A stretch of DNA of 6,211 nucleotides, taken from the NCBI GenBank assembly GCA_045646145.1, contig JAZRKE010000031.1, positions 1 to 6,211 on the forward strand, read 5' to 3'. Made by a program: the position numbers and the translations under genes. The notes under the pieces are model-generated. The model searched no databases, was not told the origin of the DNA, and saw only the letters and a program-made list of their open reading frames with translations. Positions 1 to 6,211 of the stretch are shown here, piece after piece; positions within the stretch are counted from its first letter, which is position 1, and the number at the start of each line of letters is the position of its first letter. Source of the stretch: SIG565 sp045646145 (GTDB taxonomy: Bacteria; Bacillota; Clostridia; Oscillospirales; Acutalibacteraceae).

Positions 1-1
1 C

Positions 2-592
2 TTTATGGATTTTTGGAGGATAGTTTTATTAGCGGGTCTTTGTGGAGTGGTTTGCTATATCTTCTGCCTTTCACTTTTCCTTTCTAAAAAAGCTTTTAAG
101 CTTATCCGCAACCCGTATTTGCGATGTATAATAGGCTCTGCCTTGATAATTTCTGTAACACTGCTTATCGGAAATCAGGATTATAACGGCACAGGCGCAC
201 ATATTTTAACGCATATTTTTGAGGGCGCCGCTACTGTGCCTTACGCATTTTTGCTGAAAATGATTTTAACCGCTTTAACCGTAGGCTGTGGGCTTAAAGG
301 TGGAGAAATAGTGCCTGCATTTTTTGTGGGAGCCACCTTCGGCGGCGCCCTTGCAGTGTTTTTAGGGCTTCCTCTGACGCTCGGAGCCGCTATCGGTATG
401 GTAGTACTATTTGCGGGAGCCACAAAATGTCCCCTCGCTGCACTTATGTTATTTCTCGAACTTTTTGGATTAAACGGTATACTATTCCTATATATTATAA
501 TTTCAGTGATAATCGGTTTTGTTTTTTCGGGCAATGCAGGGCTTTATCAAAAACCTATATTTAAAATTTTCAAAACAAATGGTAAATATTAA
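2..592 (+). CDS. ClC-family chloride channel/antiporter, C-terminal part (5' end cut by window)
   Basis: Integral membrane anion transporter of the ClC (voltage-gated chloride channel) family, expected to move Cl- across the cytoplasmic membrane, possibly in exchange for H+. The visible 196 residues are highly hydrophobic with several membrane helices. Counting the Met at base 5 as residue 1, the segment GCGLKGGEIVPAFFVGA (residues 94-110) matches the ClC selectivity-filter region, usually GxFxP and here GEIVP. It is followed by the glycine-rich helix around TFGGAL and a late GLYQKPIF segment whose Tyr181 may correspond to the conserved pore tyrosine. The reading frame is open to the left edge and a whole ClC has over 400 residues, so the Met at base 5 is internal, not the start. 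The N-terminal filter motifs and the gating glutamate lie outside the window. There is no CBS domain after the membrane part. It ends just before a promoter, so it is probably not co-transcribed with the genes that follow. Family assignment is firm; the ion and mechanism are inferred. Confidence 0.85.
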   Translation, partial: FMDFWRIVLLAGLCGVVCYIFCLSLFLSKKAFKLIRNPYLRCIIGSALIISVTLLIGNQDYNGTGAHILTHIFEGAATVPYAFLLKMILTALTVGCGLKGGEIVPAFFVGATFGGALAVFLGLPLTLGAAIGMVVLFAGATKCPLAALMLFLELFGLNGILFLYIIISVIIGFVFSGNAGLYQKPIFKIFKTNGKY

Positions 593-594
593 AT

Positions 595-623
595 TTGCAT
601 ATATAAATAATTTATAGTATAAT
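595..623 (+). promoter_or_regulatory. Putative sigma-A promoter for the yhaM-pgeF gene run
   Basis: A perfect -10 hexamer TATAAT lies at 618-623. A weak -35 candidate, TTGCAT at 595-600, sits 17 bp upstream (the overlapping TTTGCA gives 18 bp). The predicted transcription start is near 629-631, which gives a leader of about 20 nt carrying the Shine-Dalgarno of the next gene. The site fills the only sizeable AT-rich gap in the left half of the window, right after the ClC stop codon. The -10 is convincing; the -35 matches the consensus at only three or four positions. Confidence 0.6.
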
Positions 624-649
624 AGTAAAAAACAATAGGGAGTGATTTT

Positions 650-1621
650 ATGAACTTTTCTTCCCCTGACTCTCGTGGAATGGTTGAGGGCTTTTGCCTT
701 GTAAAAACTGTGGAGGTTAAGACCTCCTCCAAGGGCGACCGCTACCTTGATATGACCCTTACCGATGCGTCTGGTGAAATCAATGCGAAGCTCTGGAGCT
801 ATAACGAGGCTCTTCACGGAGAATATGAAGTTAATGAAATTATAAAGGTACGCGGCACTGTAAGCGTTTATGCGGGTAACGACCAGCTGAGAATTGACAG
901 GATTAGAAAATCTACACCTGCCGATAATATTGACCCCAGTGAATTCGTTCCATCCGCCGAATTTGATGCCGATAATATGTATAATGCCCTTTATGATATT
1001 GCAAACAGCTTTCAGGACGAGGCGCTTCGCAGGATTGTTACTTTTCTTTTGGAAGAAAATAAACTCGCACTGCTCTTCTGGCCTGCCGCATTCAAACTCC
1101 ACCACGCAATTAGAGGGGGCTTACTTATGCACACACTCTCTATCGTGCGGCTTGCTGAACGTGTTTGTGAAATCTACCCCTTTGTTGATAGGGAACTCTT
1201 AATTTCGGGAGCAATTCTCCACGATATTGCAAAGCTCAGTGAGTTTGAGGTTACCGATACGGGCATTGTGTCGGGCTATAGCGTAAAAGGGAATCTGCTC
1301 GGCCACTTAGCCGAGGGAGCAATGGTGGTAAGAAAGGCCGCCGAAAAATTAGACATCCCGATTGAGACCTCTATGCTACTTGAACATATGATTTTATCCC
1401 ACCACGGTGAGCCCGAGTTTGGTGCGGCGGTAAGACCTATGTTTATTGAGGCAGAGCTACTTTCTGAGCTTGACTTGATGGACTCAAGGCTTTATGAGAT
1501 GCGCGAAGCGGTAGAAAATGCAAAATCGGGCGATTTCACAGGCAAAATGTGGGCGCTTGATAACCGCAAGCTTTACAACCACGCGAGAACCGACCTTAAT
1601 AAAAAAATAAATTTATTTTAA
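650..1621 (+). CDS. yhaM: YhaM-type 3'-5' exoribonuclease (OB-fold + HD domain)
   Basis: Predicted cytoplasmic 3'-to-5' exoribonuclease of the YhaM/CbfI family, involved in RNA turnover in Bacillota. The 323 residues match the family size (Bacillus YhaM is about 314). The N-terminal part (about 10-90) is an OB-fold nucleic-acid-binding domain with the typical stretch SGEINAKLW (41-49). The C-terminal HD metal-dependent phosphohydrolase domain (about 150-285) shows HHAIRGGLLMHT (151-162), the HD pair His191-Asp192 in GAILHDIAKL, GHLAEG (218-223), HMILSHHG (246-253) and a downstream acidic LDLMDSR (274-280). All expected metal ligands appear present. The ATG at 650 is preceded by AGGGAGTG (637-644) at 5-nt spacing, and the N-terminus aligns in length with the family. 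It is the first gene after the putative promoter and lies 18 bp before the DUF1858 gene, so it probably heads the operon. The gene symbol follows homology to B. subtilis; the enzymatic activity itself is inferred. Confidence 0.9.
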   Translation: MNFSSPDSRGMVEGFCLVKTVEVKTSSKGDRYLDMTLTDASGEINAKLWSYNEALHGEYEVNEIIKVRGTVSVYAGNDQLRIDRIRKSTPADNIDPSEFVPSAEFDADNMYNALYDIANSFQDEALRRIVTFLLEENKLALLFWPAAFKLHHAIRGGLLMHTLSIVRLAERVCEIYPFVDRELLISGAILHDIAKLSEFEVTDTGIVSGYSVKGNLLGHLAEGAMVVRKAAEKLDIPIETSMLLEHMILSHHGEPEFGAAVRPMFIEAELLSELDLMDSRLYEMREAVENAKSGDFTGKMWALDNRKLYNHARTDLNKKINLF

Positions 1622-1639
1622 AATAAAGGAGAAATTTAA

Positions 1640-1840
1640 ATGGAAATCACAAAGGATATGTGCATTGGGGACGTTTTGGATATGGACACAGGTGCCGCTA
1701 AATACTTTTTAGAAATAGGTATGCACTGCTTGGGTTGCCCCTCAGCGAGAGGCGAAACCATTGAGCAGGCATGCGCCGTACACGGTACCGACTGCGACGA
1801 ATTAGTTGCTAACTTAAACGACTATTTCTCTAATAAATAA
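1640..1840 (+). CDS. Small DUF1858 / redox-disulfide domain protein
   Basis: A 66-residue protein that is essentially a lone DUF1858 domain, the family also described as the hybrid-cluster-protein-associated redox disulfide domain. The typical layout is visible: an N-terminal ITKDMCIGDVLDMD segment, then KYFLEIGMHCLGCPSA with the CxxC pair Cys30-Cys33, then an ETIEQACAVHGTD helix. Additional cysteines are at 8, 45 and 52. The CxxC could form a redox disulfide or hold a metal; no molecular role is established to my knowledge. There is no signal peptide, so it is probably cytoplasmic. The start has a good Shine-Dalgarno AAAGGAG (1625-1631), 8 nt from the ATG. The stop codon overlaps the trmK start by one base (TAATG), which implies coupled translation. 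There is no hybrid cluster protein gene in this window. The domain call is confident; the function is unknown. Confidence 0.85.
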   Translation: MEITKDMCIGDVLDMDTGAAKYFLEIGMHCLGCPSARGETIEQACAVHGTDCDELVANLNDYFSNK

Positions 1841-2529
1841 TGCAAAATTTAAGTGAAAGACTTAAGGAAATTGCCGTGTTGGTACCGAAAAGCTGCCGTG
1901 TTGCAGATATTGGCACCGACCACGGCTATTTGCCTATTTATTTAATAAAAAACGGTATTGCTTCATATGTTTTTGCCTGTGATATTGCTGAAAAACCGCT
2001 ACAAACAGCCCAAAAAAATATTGAGGCATCCGGTTTACATAATATTGAGCCTCGCCTGTCGGACGGACTTTCAAACATACAGCCCGACGAAATAGAAACG
2101 GTCGTTATTGCAGGTATCGGCGGAGAGGTGATTTCGGGTATAATCGAACGGTGCGGCTGGATTAAAAGCAGCGCCTACACCCTTATTTTGCAGCCCACCA
2201 CCTCACCCGAAAAACTGCGCTCGCATCTCGCCGAGAACGGTTTTTCGGTGGATACAGAGGTTGCTGTTTGCGAGAACGGTAAAATCTACAGCATAATGAA
2301 GGTAAAATATTGCGGCAAAGCCCAAAATCTTACCCCCACAGAGCTTTTTATCGGCAGACTAAAGCCCGATAATGAGTGCAGTACCGCCTATATAGAAAAG
2401 CAATTAAAAAGAGTTTCTAAACTCTCAAATGATTTAAAAAACATCCCTGCAAAACGGGAAGAATATATTTACTATTCGCAAATTACCGACACCCTTACAA
2501 AAATTCTTGGAGGTAACAATGGCGCTTGA
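1840..2529 (+). CDS. trmK: tRNA (adenine(22)-N1)-methyltransferase TrmK
   Basis: S-adenosylmethionine-dependent methyltransferase that in Bacillota makes m1A at position 22 in the D-arm region of tRNA. At 229 residues it is close to B. subtilis TrmK (YqfN). The Rossmann SAM site is clear: motif I VADIGTDHGYLP (21-32), acidic ACDIAEKP (46-53; Asp48 probably contacts SAM ribose), SDGL (74-77), AGIGGE (91-96) and the catalytic-region LQPTT (117-121, compare LQPN in the family). The C-terminal part (about 165-225) is charged and helical, as in the family's coiled-coil tail. The start is forced: an in-frame TAA at 1834-1836 excludes anything upstream. No Shine-Dalgarno-like purine run is visible in the 25 bases before the ATG, so translation probably depends on ribosomes terminating at the overlapping TAATG. 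Its 3' end holds the ribosome-binding site and first codons of rqcH. Family identity is strong; the precise target base is by homology. Confidence 0.9.
   Translation: MQNLSERLKEIAVLVPKSCRVADIGTDHGYLPIYLIKNGIASYVFACDIAEKPLQTAQKNIEASGLHNIEPRLSDGLSNIQPDEIETVVIAGIGGEVISGIIERCGWIKSSAYTLILQPTTSPEKLRSHLAENGFSVDTEVAVCENGKIYSIMKVKYCGKAQNLTPTELFIGRLKPDNECSTAYIEKQLKRVSKLSNDLKNIPAKREEYIYYSQITDTLTKILGGNNGA
2509..2514 (+). promoter_or_regulatory. Ribosome-binding site fixing the rqcH start
   Basis: GGAGGT, a near-perfect Shine-Dalgarno, lies inside the last codons of trmK, 4 nt before the ATG at 2519. It decides between that ATG and an upstream in-frame TTG at 2507. The TTG overlaps this site and has no ribosome-binding site of its own. 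Confidence 0.8.
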
Positions 2530-4177
2530 CGGTGTTTTTATAAAGAAACTCACCGCCGAACTGCAACAGGCAGTAGGTAGTCATATTGATAAAATCCACC
2601 AGCCATCAAACGATGAGCTGGTGTTACTTCTGCGCAAAACGGGCTTTACTCAGCGTCTGCTTATATCGGCAAAGTCGGGGCAGCAGCGTCTGCACTTTAC
2701 CGAAATGCGCTTTGATAACCCCGCCACGCCGCCAATGTTCTGTATGCTACTTCGCAAATATGTAGGTTCGGGAAGAATTTTGAAGATAACCCAGCCCGAC
2801 TTTGAGCGCCTTATAGAAATCACCTTTTCTTCGCTTAATGAAATGGGCGATATTATAACTCCGCGCCTTGTTATAGAACTGATTTCGGCATCTCCAAATG
2901 TGATTTTAGTAAACGAACACGGCAAAATTATTGATGCTCTCAAACGTTCAAGTATTGAAAAGGGCGGCAGACTTATTCAGCCGGGAGCTACCTATGAATA
3001 TCCCGAAAGGCAGAATAAATTAAATCCCGAAAAGGAAAATTTAGAAAAAATCAAAGCTGCGCTCAACACAAATACAGAAAAATCGTTGCTCAGCACCGTT
3101 TCGGGCTTCTCCCCCCTTATCTGCCGCGAAATTGCCGACGGATATGCAACACTTGAAAATGTAATTAATGTAACAGAAAACGAAAGTACCCCGTATATTA
3201 TTAGGGATAAAAGCGGTGAACCTATCGATTTTTCCTATTTCCCTATTAAACAGTATTCGGGCTTTTTGGTAGAAAAATCAAAGTCGTTTTCTGCTTGTTT
3301 AGAACAGTTTTTTAGTCTTCGCACCCAGAACAGTATTTTAAAAACACGCTCTCAGGATATTGAACGGCTCTTAAATATCCTCAGAACACGAATAAATAAG
3401 CGTATGAATCTGCGCAAATTAGACCTGCAGAAGTGTGAGAAAAAAGAACAACTTCGTATTTTTGGAGAGCTGCTAAAGGCTAATTTATATGCTGTTAAAT
3501 CGGGAGATACCTTTGTTAAGGTGCAAAATTTTTACGATGAATATTTAACCGAGATTAAAATTCCTTTAAAACCCGAGCTTAGCCCCGGGGCCAATGCCGC
3601 TAAATATTTTAAGGATTATAAAAAAGCACATACCGCCGAACAAACCCTTAAAGAGCTTATCGAAAATGATAGCTGTGAGCTTAAATATATTGAATCGGTA
3701 TTGTTCGCCCTTTCTTCGGTTAAAACGGTGCAAGATATCGAGGAAATCCGAGAGGAACTAATTCAAGCCGGATATATCCGCGCAAATAAGAATAACAAAC
3801 CCAAAAAAACCGACAATAAATTAAATGAGACCACATCCCCCTCAGGCTACCGTGTGCTTATAGGCAAAAACAACCGCCAGAACGATACTATTACCTGTTC
3901 GCTTAGCGCAAAGGGTGATATGTGGTTCCACACAAAAAATATCCCGGGCAGCCATGTTGTTGTTCTCTGTGGTGGTGAGGAGTTGACCGACGATGATATT
4001 ATCTTCGCCGCAACCCTCGCAGCCAAGAACTCAAAGGCGGCGCAGTCCTCAAAGGTGCCTGTTGATTACACCAGAATTAAATTTGTCAAAAAACCTAACG
4101 GCGCAAAACCCGGTATGATTATTTATACCACTAACAGTACAGTTTTTGTAACACCGAGCGAGGTAGCAGATGATTAA
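2519..4177 (+). CDS. rqcH: RqcH / NFACT-family ribosome quality-control factor (formerly fibronectin-binding FbpA-like)
   Basis: Bacterial homologue of eukaryotic Rqc2/NEMF. In B. subtilis RqcH binds stalled 50S subunits carrying peptidyl-tRNA and, with tRNA-Ala, adds C-terminal alanine tails that mark the peptide for degradation. The 552 residues cover the full family length. The NFACT-N domain runs from the hallmark MALDGVFIKKL start through IDKIHQP (23-29), NPATPPMFCMLLRK (67-80) and DFERLIEI (94-101) to SPNVILV (125-131). A helix-hairpin-helix region follows near 190-220, then a charged two-strand coiled coil (roughly 255-345 and 360-420). The C-terminal NFACT-R domain (about 443-546) contains IGKNNRQND (448-456), MWFHTKNIPGSHVV (468-481) and AAKNSKA (501-507). 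The position usually held by a DR pair reads Glu96-Arg97. The ATG at 2519 is preferred over TTG 2507 because of the Shine-Dalgarno and the family N-terminus. It overlaps trmK by 11 bp and pgeF by 8 bp, which argues for one polycistronic message. Older names (fibronectin-binding protein) are misleading for a cytoplasmic protein without a signal peptide. Confidence 0.92.
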   Translation: MALDGVFIKKLTAELQQAVGSHIDKIHQPSNDELVLLLRKTGFTQRLLISAKSGQQRLHFTEMRFDNPATPPMFCMLLRKYVGSGRILKITQPDFERLIEITFSSLNEMGDIITPRLVIELISASPNVILVNEHGKIIDALKRSSIEKGGRLIQPGATYEYPERQNKLNPEKENLEKIKAALNTNTEKSLLSTVSGFSPLICREIADGYATLENVINVTENESTPYIIRDKSGEPIDFSYFPIKQYSGFLVEKSKSFSACLEQFFSLRTQNSILKTRSQDIERLLNILRTRINKRMNLRKLDLQKCEKKEQLRIFGELLKANLYAVKSGDTFVKVQNFYDEYLTEIKIPLKPELSPGANAAKYFKDYKKAHTAEQTLKELIENDSCELKYIESVLFALSSVKTVQDIEEIREELIQAGYIRANKNNKPKKTDNKLNETTSPSGYRVLIGKNNRQNDTITCSLSAKGDMWFHTKNIPGSHVVVLCGGEELTDDDIIFAATLAAKNSKAAQSSKVPVDYTRIKFVKKPNGAKPGMIIYTTNSTVFVTPSEVADD

Positions 4178-4997
4178 AACCGCAAAACAAACCCTGAACA
4201 CCGTAAACGGTGTGAGCTTCATTACCTTTAAAAAATTAGAAAAATATCCGCAGCTAAAACATGCCTTTTCTACCCGTCTGGGTGGGGTGAGCGACGGCTA
4301 TTATTCCTCTATGAATTTGAGTTTTAGTGTTGGCGATAATCCCGATACGGTTAAAGAAAATTACCGTATTTTGTGCAATGCCGTTGGCATTGACTCTGAG
4401 AATATCATCATCAGCCATCAGACACACAAAACAAATATTTTATCAGTTACCAAGTCTGACTGCGGCAAAAACATCTGGCGAGAGCGTGATTACAGCGATA
4501 TTGATGCGCTGATAACAAACGAAAAAGGCGTTGCCATTGTTACGCATAGTGCCGATTGTTGTCTGCTCGGCTTCTTCGACCCTAAGCAAAATGTAATTGC
4601 CGCCGCCCACGCAGGCTGGCGCGGAACGGTAGCTGAAATCGGTAAAAAGACGGTAGAAAAAATGGTTAAAGACTATAACTGCAACCCAAATGACATTTTA
4701 GTAATTATTGCACCCTCTATTTCAAAATGCTGTTATGAGGTAGATGACCCTGTTTTAAACGAATTTAAAAAACTCAGCTATCTTGACCTTTCTAAAATTT
4801 TCTTCCCAAAAGAAAACGGCAGATATATGCTCGATTTATGGGAAGCTAATCTACAGATTTTAACAAATGCAGGAGTGAAGCCCGAAAATGTCGAAATCAC
4901 CGATATTTGCACCAACTGCCAGAGCGAATATTTTCACTCGCACAGAGCCACAGGCGGCAAACGTGGCGTTAACGGGCTTATAATGGAATTAAAATAA
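4170..4997 (+). CDS. pgeF: PgeF/YlmD-type peptidoglycan editing factor (multicopper polyphenol oxidase-like, DUF152)
   Basis: Member of the YfiH/YlmD/LACC1 family. The E. coli member PgeF hydrolyses cell-wall precursors that wrongly carry L-Ser instead of L-Ala; other members are reported as laccase-like or as purine nucleoside-cleaving enzymes, so substrate is uncertain. The 275 residues fit the usual family length. Visible motifs are HAFSTRLGGVS (31-41), SHQTH (82-86), SADCCLLGFFD (128-138), AAAHAGWRGT (144-153), APSISKCCYEVD (181-192) and HSHRATGGKRG (256-266). By comparison with E. coli the metal ligands should be His86, Cys130 and His147, all present. The family's frequent ADCxP proline is replaced here by Leu132. 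There is no signal peptide, so it is cytoplasmic. The ATG overlaps the rqcH stop by 8 bp and has GAGGT (4160-4164) 5 nt upstream, consistent with coupled translation as the last gene of the run. Family is sure; the gene symbol is by analogy. Confidence 0.87.
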   Translation: MIKTAKQTLNTVNGVSFITFKKLEKYPQLKHAFSTRLGGVSDGYYSSMNLSFSVGDNPDTVKENYRILCNAVGIDSENIIISHQTHKTNILSVTKSDCGKNIWRERDYSDIDALITNEKGVAIVTHSADCCLLGFFDPKQNVIAAAHAGWRGTVAEIGKKTVEKMVKDYNCNPNDILVIIAPSISKCCYEVDDPVLNEFKKLSYLDLSKIFFPKENGRYMLDLWEANLQILTNAGVKPENVEITDICTNCQSEYFHSHRATGGKRGVNGLIMELK

Positions 4998-5023
4998 AAG
5001 AATTTTAATCAAAAGGATATTTT

Positions 5024-6211
5024 ATGGAAAGTTTAATTATCAAAGACGTCGGTTTTTATAAGCGTGTTTTAAAAATTGCAATACCCATAGCCCTTCAGGG
5101 ACTTATCACCACAGGTGTTAATATGATGGATACCATTATGATTGGCGCAGTAGGTGAAACACAGCTTAGCTCTGTATCTCTTGCTAACCAGTTTATAAGT
5201 ATTTTCCATATTTTTTGTATGGGTATCGGTATGGGCGCCAGCGTGCTTGTTGCACGATACTACGGTATGAACGATAATTCTTCCCTTAAAAAGACTATTA
5301 CAATTATGCTTCGTTTATGCCTTTCTTTATCACTTGTATTTTCTGTGGCAACCTTTTTCTTGCCAAAAGAAATTATGATGATTTATACCCCTGAAACCAA
5401 TATTATTAATTTCGGTATTGATTATCTTAATTATTCTGTGGCAAGTTACGTGTTCTTAGGTCTATCTCTTACAAGTACTATTGTGCTTCGAAACGTAGGT
5501 CAGGTAAAAATACCTCTTTATACATCAATAGGCGCGTTTTTTGTAAACGTAGGTGCCAACTACGTATTTATTTTCGGTATTGATTTCTTAAATATTAAAC
5601 CTATGGGTGTTGCAGGTGCCGCTGTGGGTACTTTAATTGCCCGTGTGTTTGAATTCGGTATTATATGCGGATATTTACTTTTTATTGATAAAAAAATTTC
5701 CTATAAAATACGCGATTTATTTAAACCTGTAGGTGTGCTTTGGAAAGAATACATAAGAATCAGCATTCCCGTGCTTATCAGTGACGGTATTTTAGCTTTA
5801 GGTAATAACTCCGTTGCAATGATCATTGGCAGAATGGGCGAAAGCTTCGTAGCGGGTAATGCAGTTACTACAGTTGCACAGCAGCTTAGCTCTGTTATGA
5901 TTCAAGGTTTCTCACAGGCAGGCGCAATTGTAACGGGTTATACTTTAGGTGAAGGTAATAAGAAAAAGGCTCAGGACGAAGGCTATGCTTTTCTTGGTAT
6001 CGGTTTCGTTTTCGGTTTGATTGCAGCCCTTATTATCACAATTATTAGTGCACCTATGATTACAGCTTATAACCTTTCTGAGGAAACTCAGGGCATTGCC
6101 AGAGAACTGATGATTTCTATAAGTATTATTATGGTGTTCCAGGCAACTAACAGTATTATGACGAAGGGTGTTCTGCGCGGCGGCGGTGATACTAAAGTAT
6201 TAATGATAGCC
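5024..6211 (+). CDS. MATE-family multidrug/metabolite exporter, 3' end cut by window
   Basis: Multi-antimicrobial extrusion (MATE) transporter, a cytoplasmic-membrane antiporter expected to expel organic cations or metabolites using a Na+ or H+ gradient. The frame is open from the ATG to the right edge, 396 codons without a stop, out of a usual 440-460. Visible family features are ALQGLITTGVNMMDTIMIG (23-41), GMGASVLVARYYG (69-81), VLRNVGQVKIPLY (154-166), GVAGAAVGTLIAR (195-207), IPVLISDG (248-255) and VLRGGGDTK (383-391). The VLRNVGQVK and VLRGGGDTK segments mark the equivalent ends of the two pseudo-symmetric six-helix halves. Most of helix 11 and helix 12 are missing. Shine-Dalgarno AAAAGGA (5011-5017) lies 6 nt before the ATG. 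It follows pgeF by 26 bp without a clear terminator, so read-through from the upstream run is possible. Glycine codons are 28 GGT of 40 by hand count, unlike the upstream genes. Substrate cannot be told from sequence. Confidence 0.9.
   Translation, partial: MESLIIKDVGFYKRVLKIAIPIALQGLITTGVNMMDTIMIGAVGETQLSSVSLANQFISIFHIFCMGIGMGASVLVARYYGMNDNSSLKKTITIMLRLCLSLSLVFSVATFFLPKEIMMIYTPETNIINFGIDYLNYSVASYVFLGLSLTSTIVLRNVGQVKIPLYTSIGAFFVNVGANYVFIFGIDFLNIKPMGVAGAAVGTLIARVFEFGIICGYLLFIDKKISYKIRDLFKPVGVLWKEYIRISIPVLISDGILALGNNSVAMIIGRMGESFVAGNAVTTVAQQLSSVMIQGFSQAGAIVTGYTLGEGNKKKAQDEGYAFLGIGFVFGLIAALIITIISAPMITAYNLSEETQGIARELMISISIIMVFQATNSIMTKGVLRGGGDTKVLMIA

Noticed and set aside
503..1105. 200-codon open frame on the - strand covering the yhaM 5' half
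   Set aside because: It runs antisense across the ClC end, the promoter and the OB-fold region of a clear gene. Its translation shows no recognisable domain, so it is a shadow frame.
1604..1619. 16-bp perfect AT palindrome at the end of yhaM
   Set aside because: It has no loop, is low-complexity A/T, and lies over the last coding residues (KINLF); it is unlikely to be a terminator or operator.
2507..2518. TTG start for rqcH that would add four residues
   Set aside because: The TTG overlaps the Shine-Dalgarno GGAGGT, and the family N-terminus begins at the ATG at 2519 (MALDG).
2650..2943. 97-codon open frame on the - strand inside rqcH
   Set aside because: It is fully antisense to the conserved NFACT-N domain and has no ribosome-binding site or recognisable motif.
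4979..4984. TATAAT hexamer upstream of the MATE gene
   Set aside because: It lies inside the pgeF coding end, has no acceptable -35 at 16-18 bp and no extended -10, so it is not called a promoter. A separate MATE promoter cannot be excluded.
4988..5009. 8-bp inverted repeat ATTAAAAT / ATTTTAAT with a 6-nt loop around the pgeF stop
   Set aside because: The stem is pure A/T with no G-C pair and no following T run, so it would be too weak for an intrinsic terminator and is expected by chance in AT-rich DNA.

Overview
The window reads as a piece of a low-to-moderate-GC Bacillota chromosome, most likely a Clostridia/Oscillospirales-type anaerobe. This is inferred from three things: clear Shine-Dalgarno sites, the gene set (YhaM-type exoribonuclease, TrmK, bacterial RqcH/NFACT, a DUF1858 redox protein), and tightly packed genes. 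No taxonomic search was possible. Every gene lies on the + strand. I see no mobile elements, CRISPR arrays, tRNA/rRNA genes or long non-coding stretches.

Layout: (1) 2-592 is the 3' part of a ClC-type chloride channel/antiporter gene whose start lies off the left edge. (2) 593-649 is a 57-bp gap with a sigma-A-like promoter (-10 TATAAT at 618-623). (3) 650-4997 is a compact five-gene run: yhaM-like OB-fold/HD exoribonuclease, a 66-residue DUF1858 CxxC protein, trmK (tRNA m1A22 methyltransferase), rqcH (NFACT-family ribosome-rescue factor) and pgeF/ylmD-like multicopper-oxidase-fold protein. The gap after yhaM is 18 bp; the next three junctions overlap by 1, 11 and 8 bp. These five genes very probably form one transcript with translational coupling. 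(4) 5024-6211 is a MATE-family exporter, 26 bp after pgeF and cut by the right edge (396 codons present).

Functional reading: the operon-like block groups RNA turnover (YhaM), tRNA modification (TrmK), stalled-ribosome rescue by C-terminal tailing (RqcH) and peptidoglycan-precursor quality control (PgeF). It can loosely be called a housekeeping/quality-control cluster, but the joint role is inferred from position only. I did not find a convincing previously undescribed system. The points worth a second look are the trmK start, which has no visible Shine-Dalgarno and overlaps the preceding stop as TAATG; the small redox-type protein coupled to trmK; a possible Asp-to-Glu change in the RqcH catalytic/tRNA-contact pair; and a marked synonymous-codon shift in the MATE gene.
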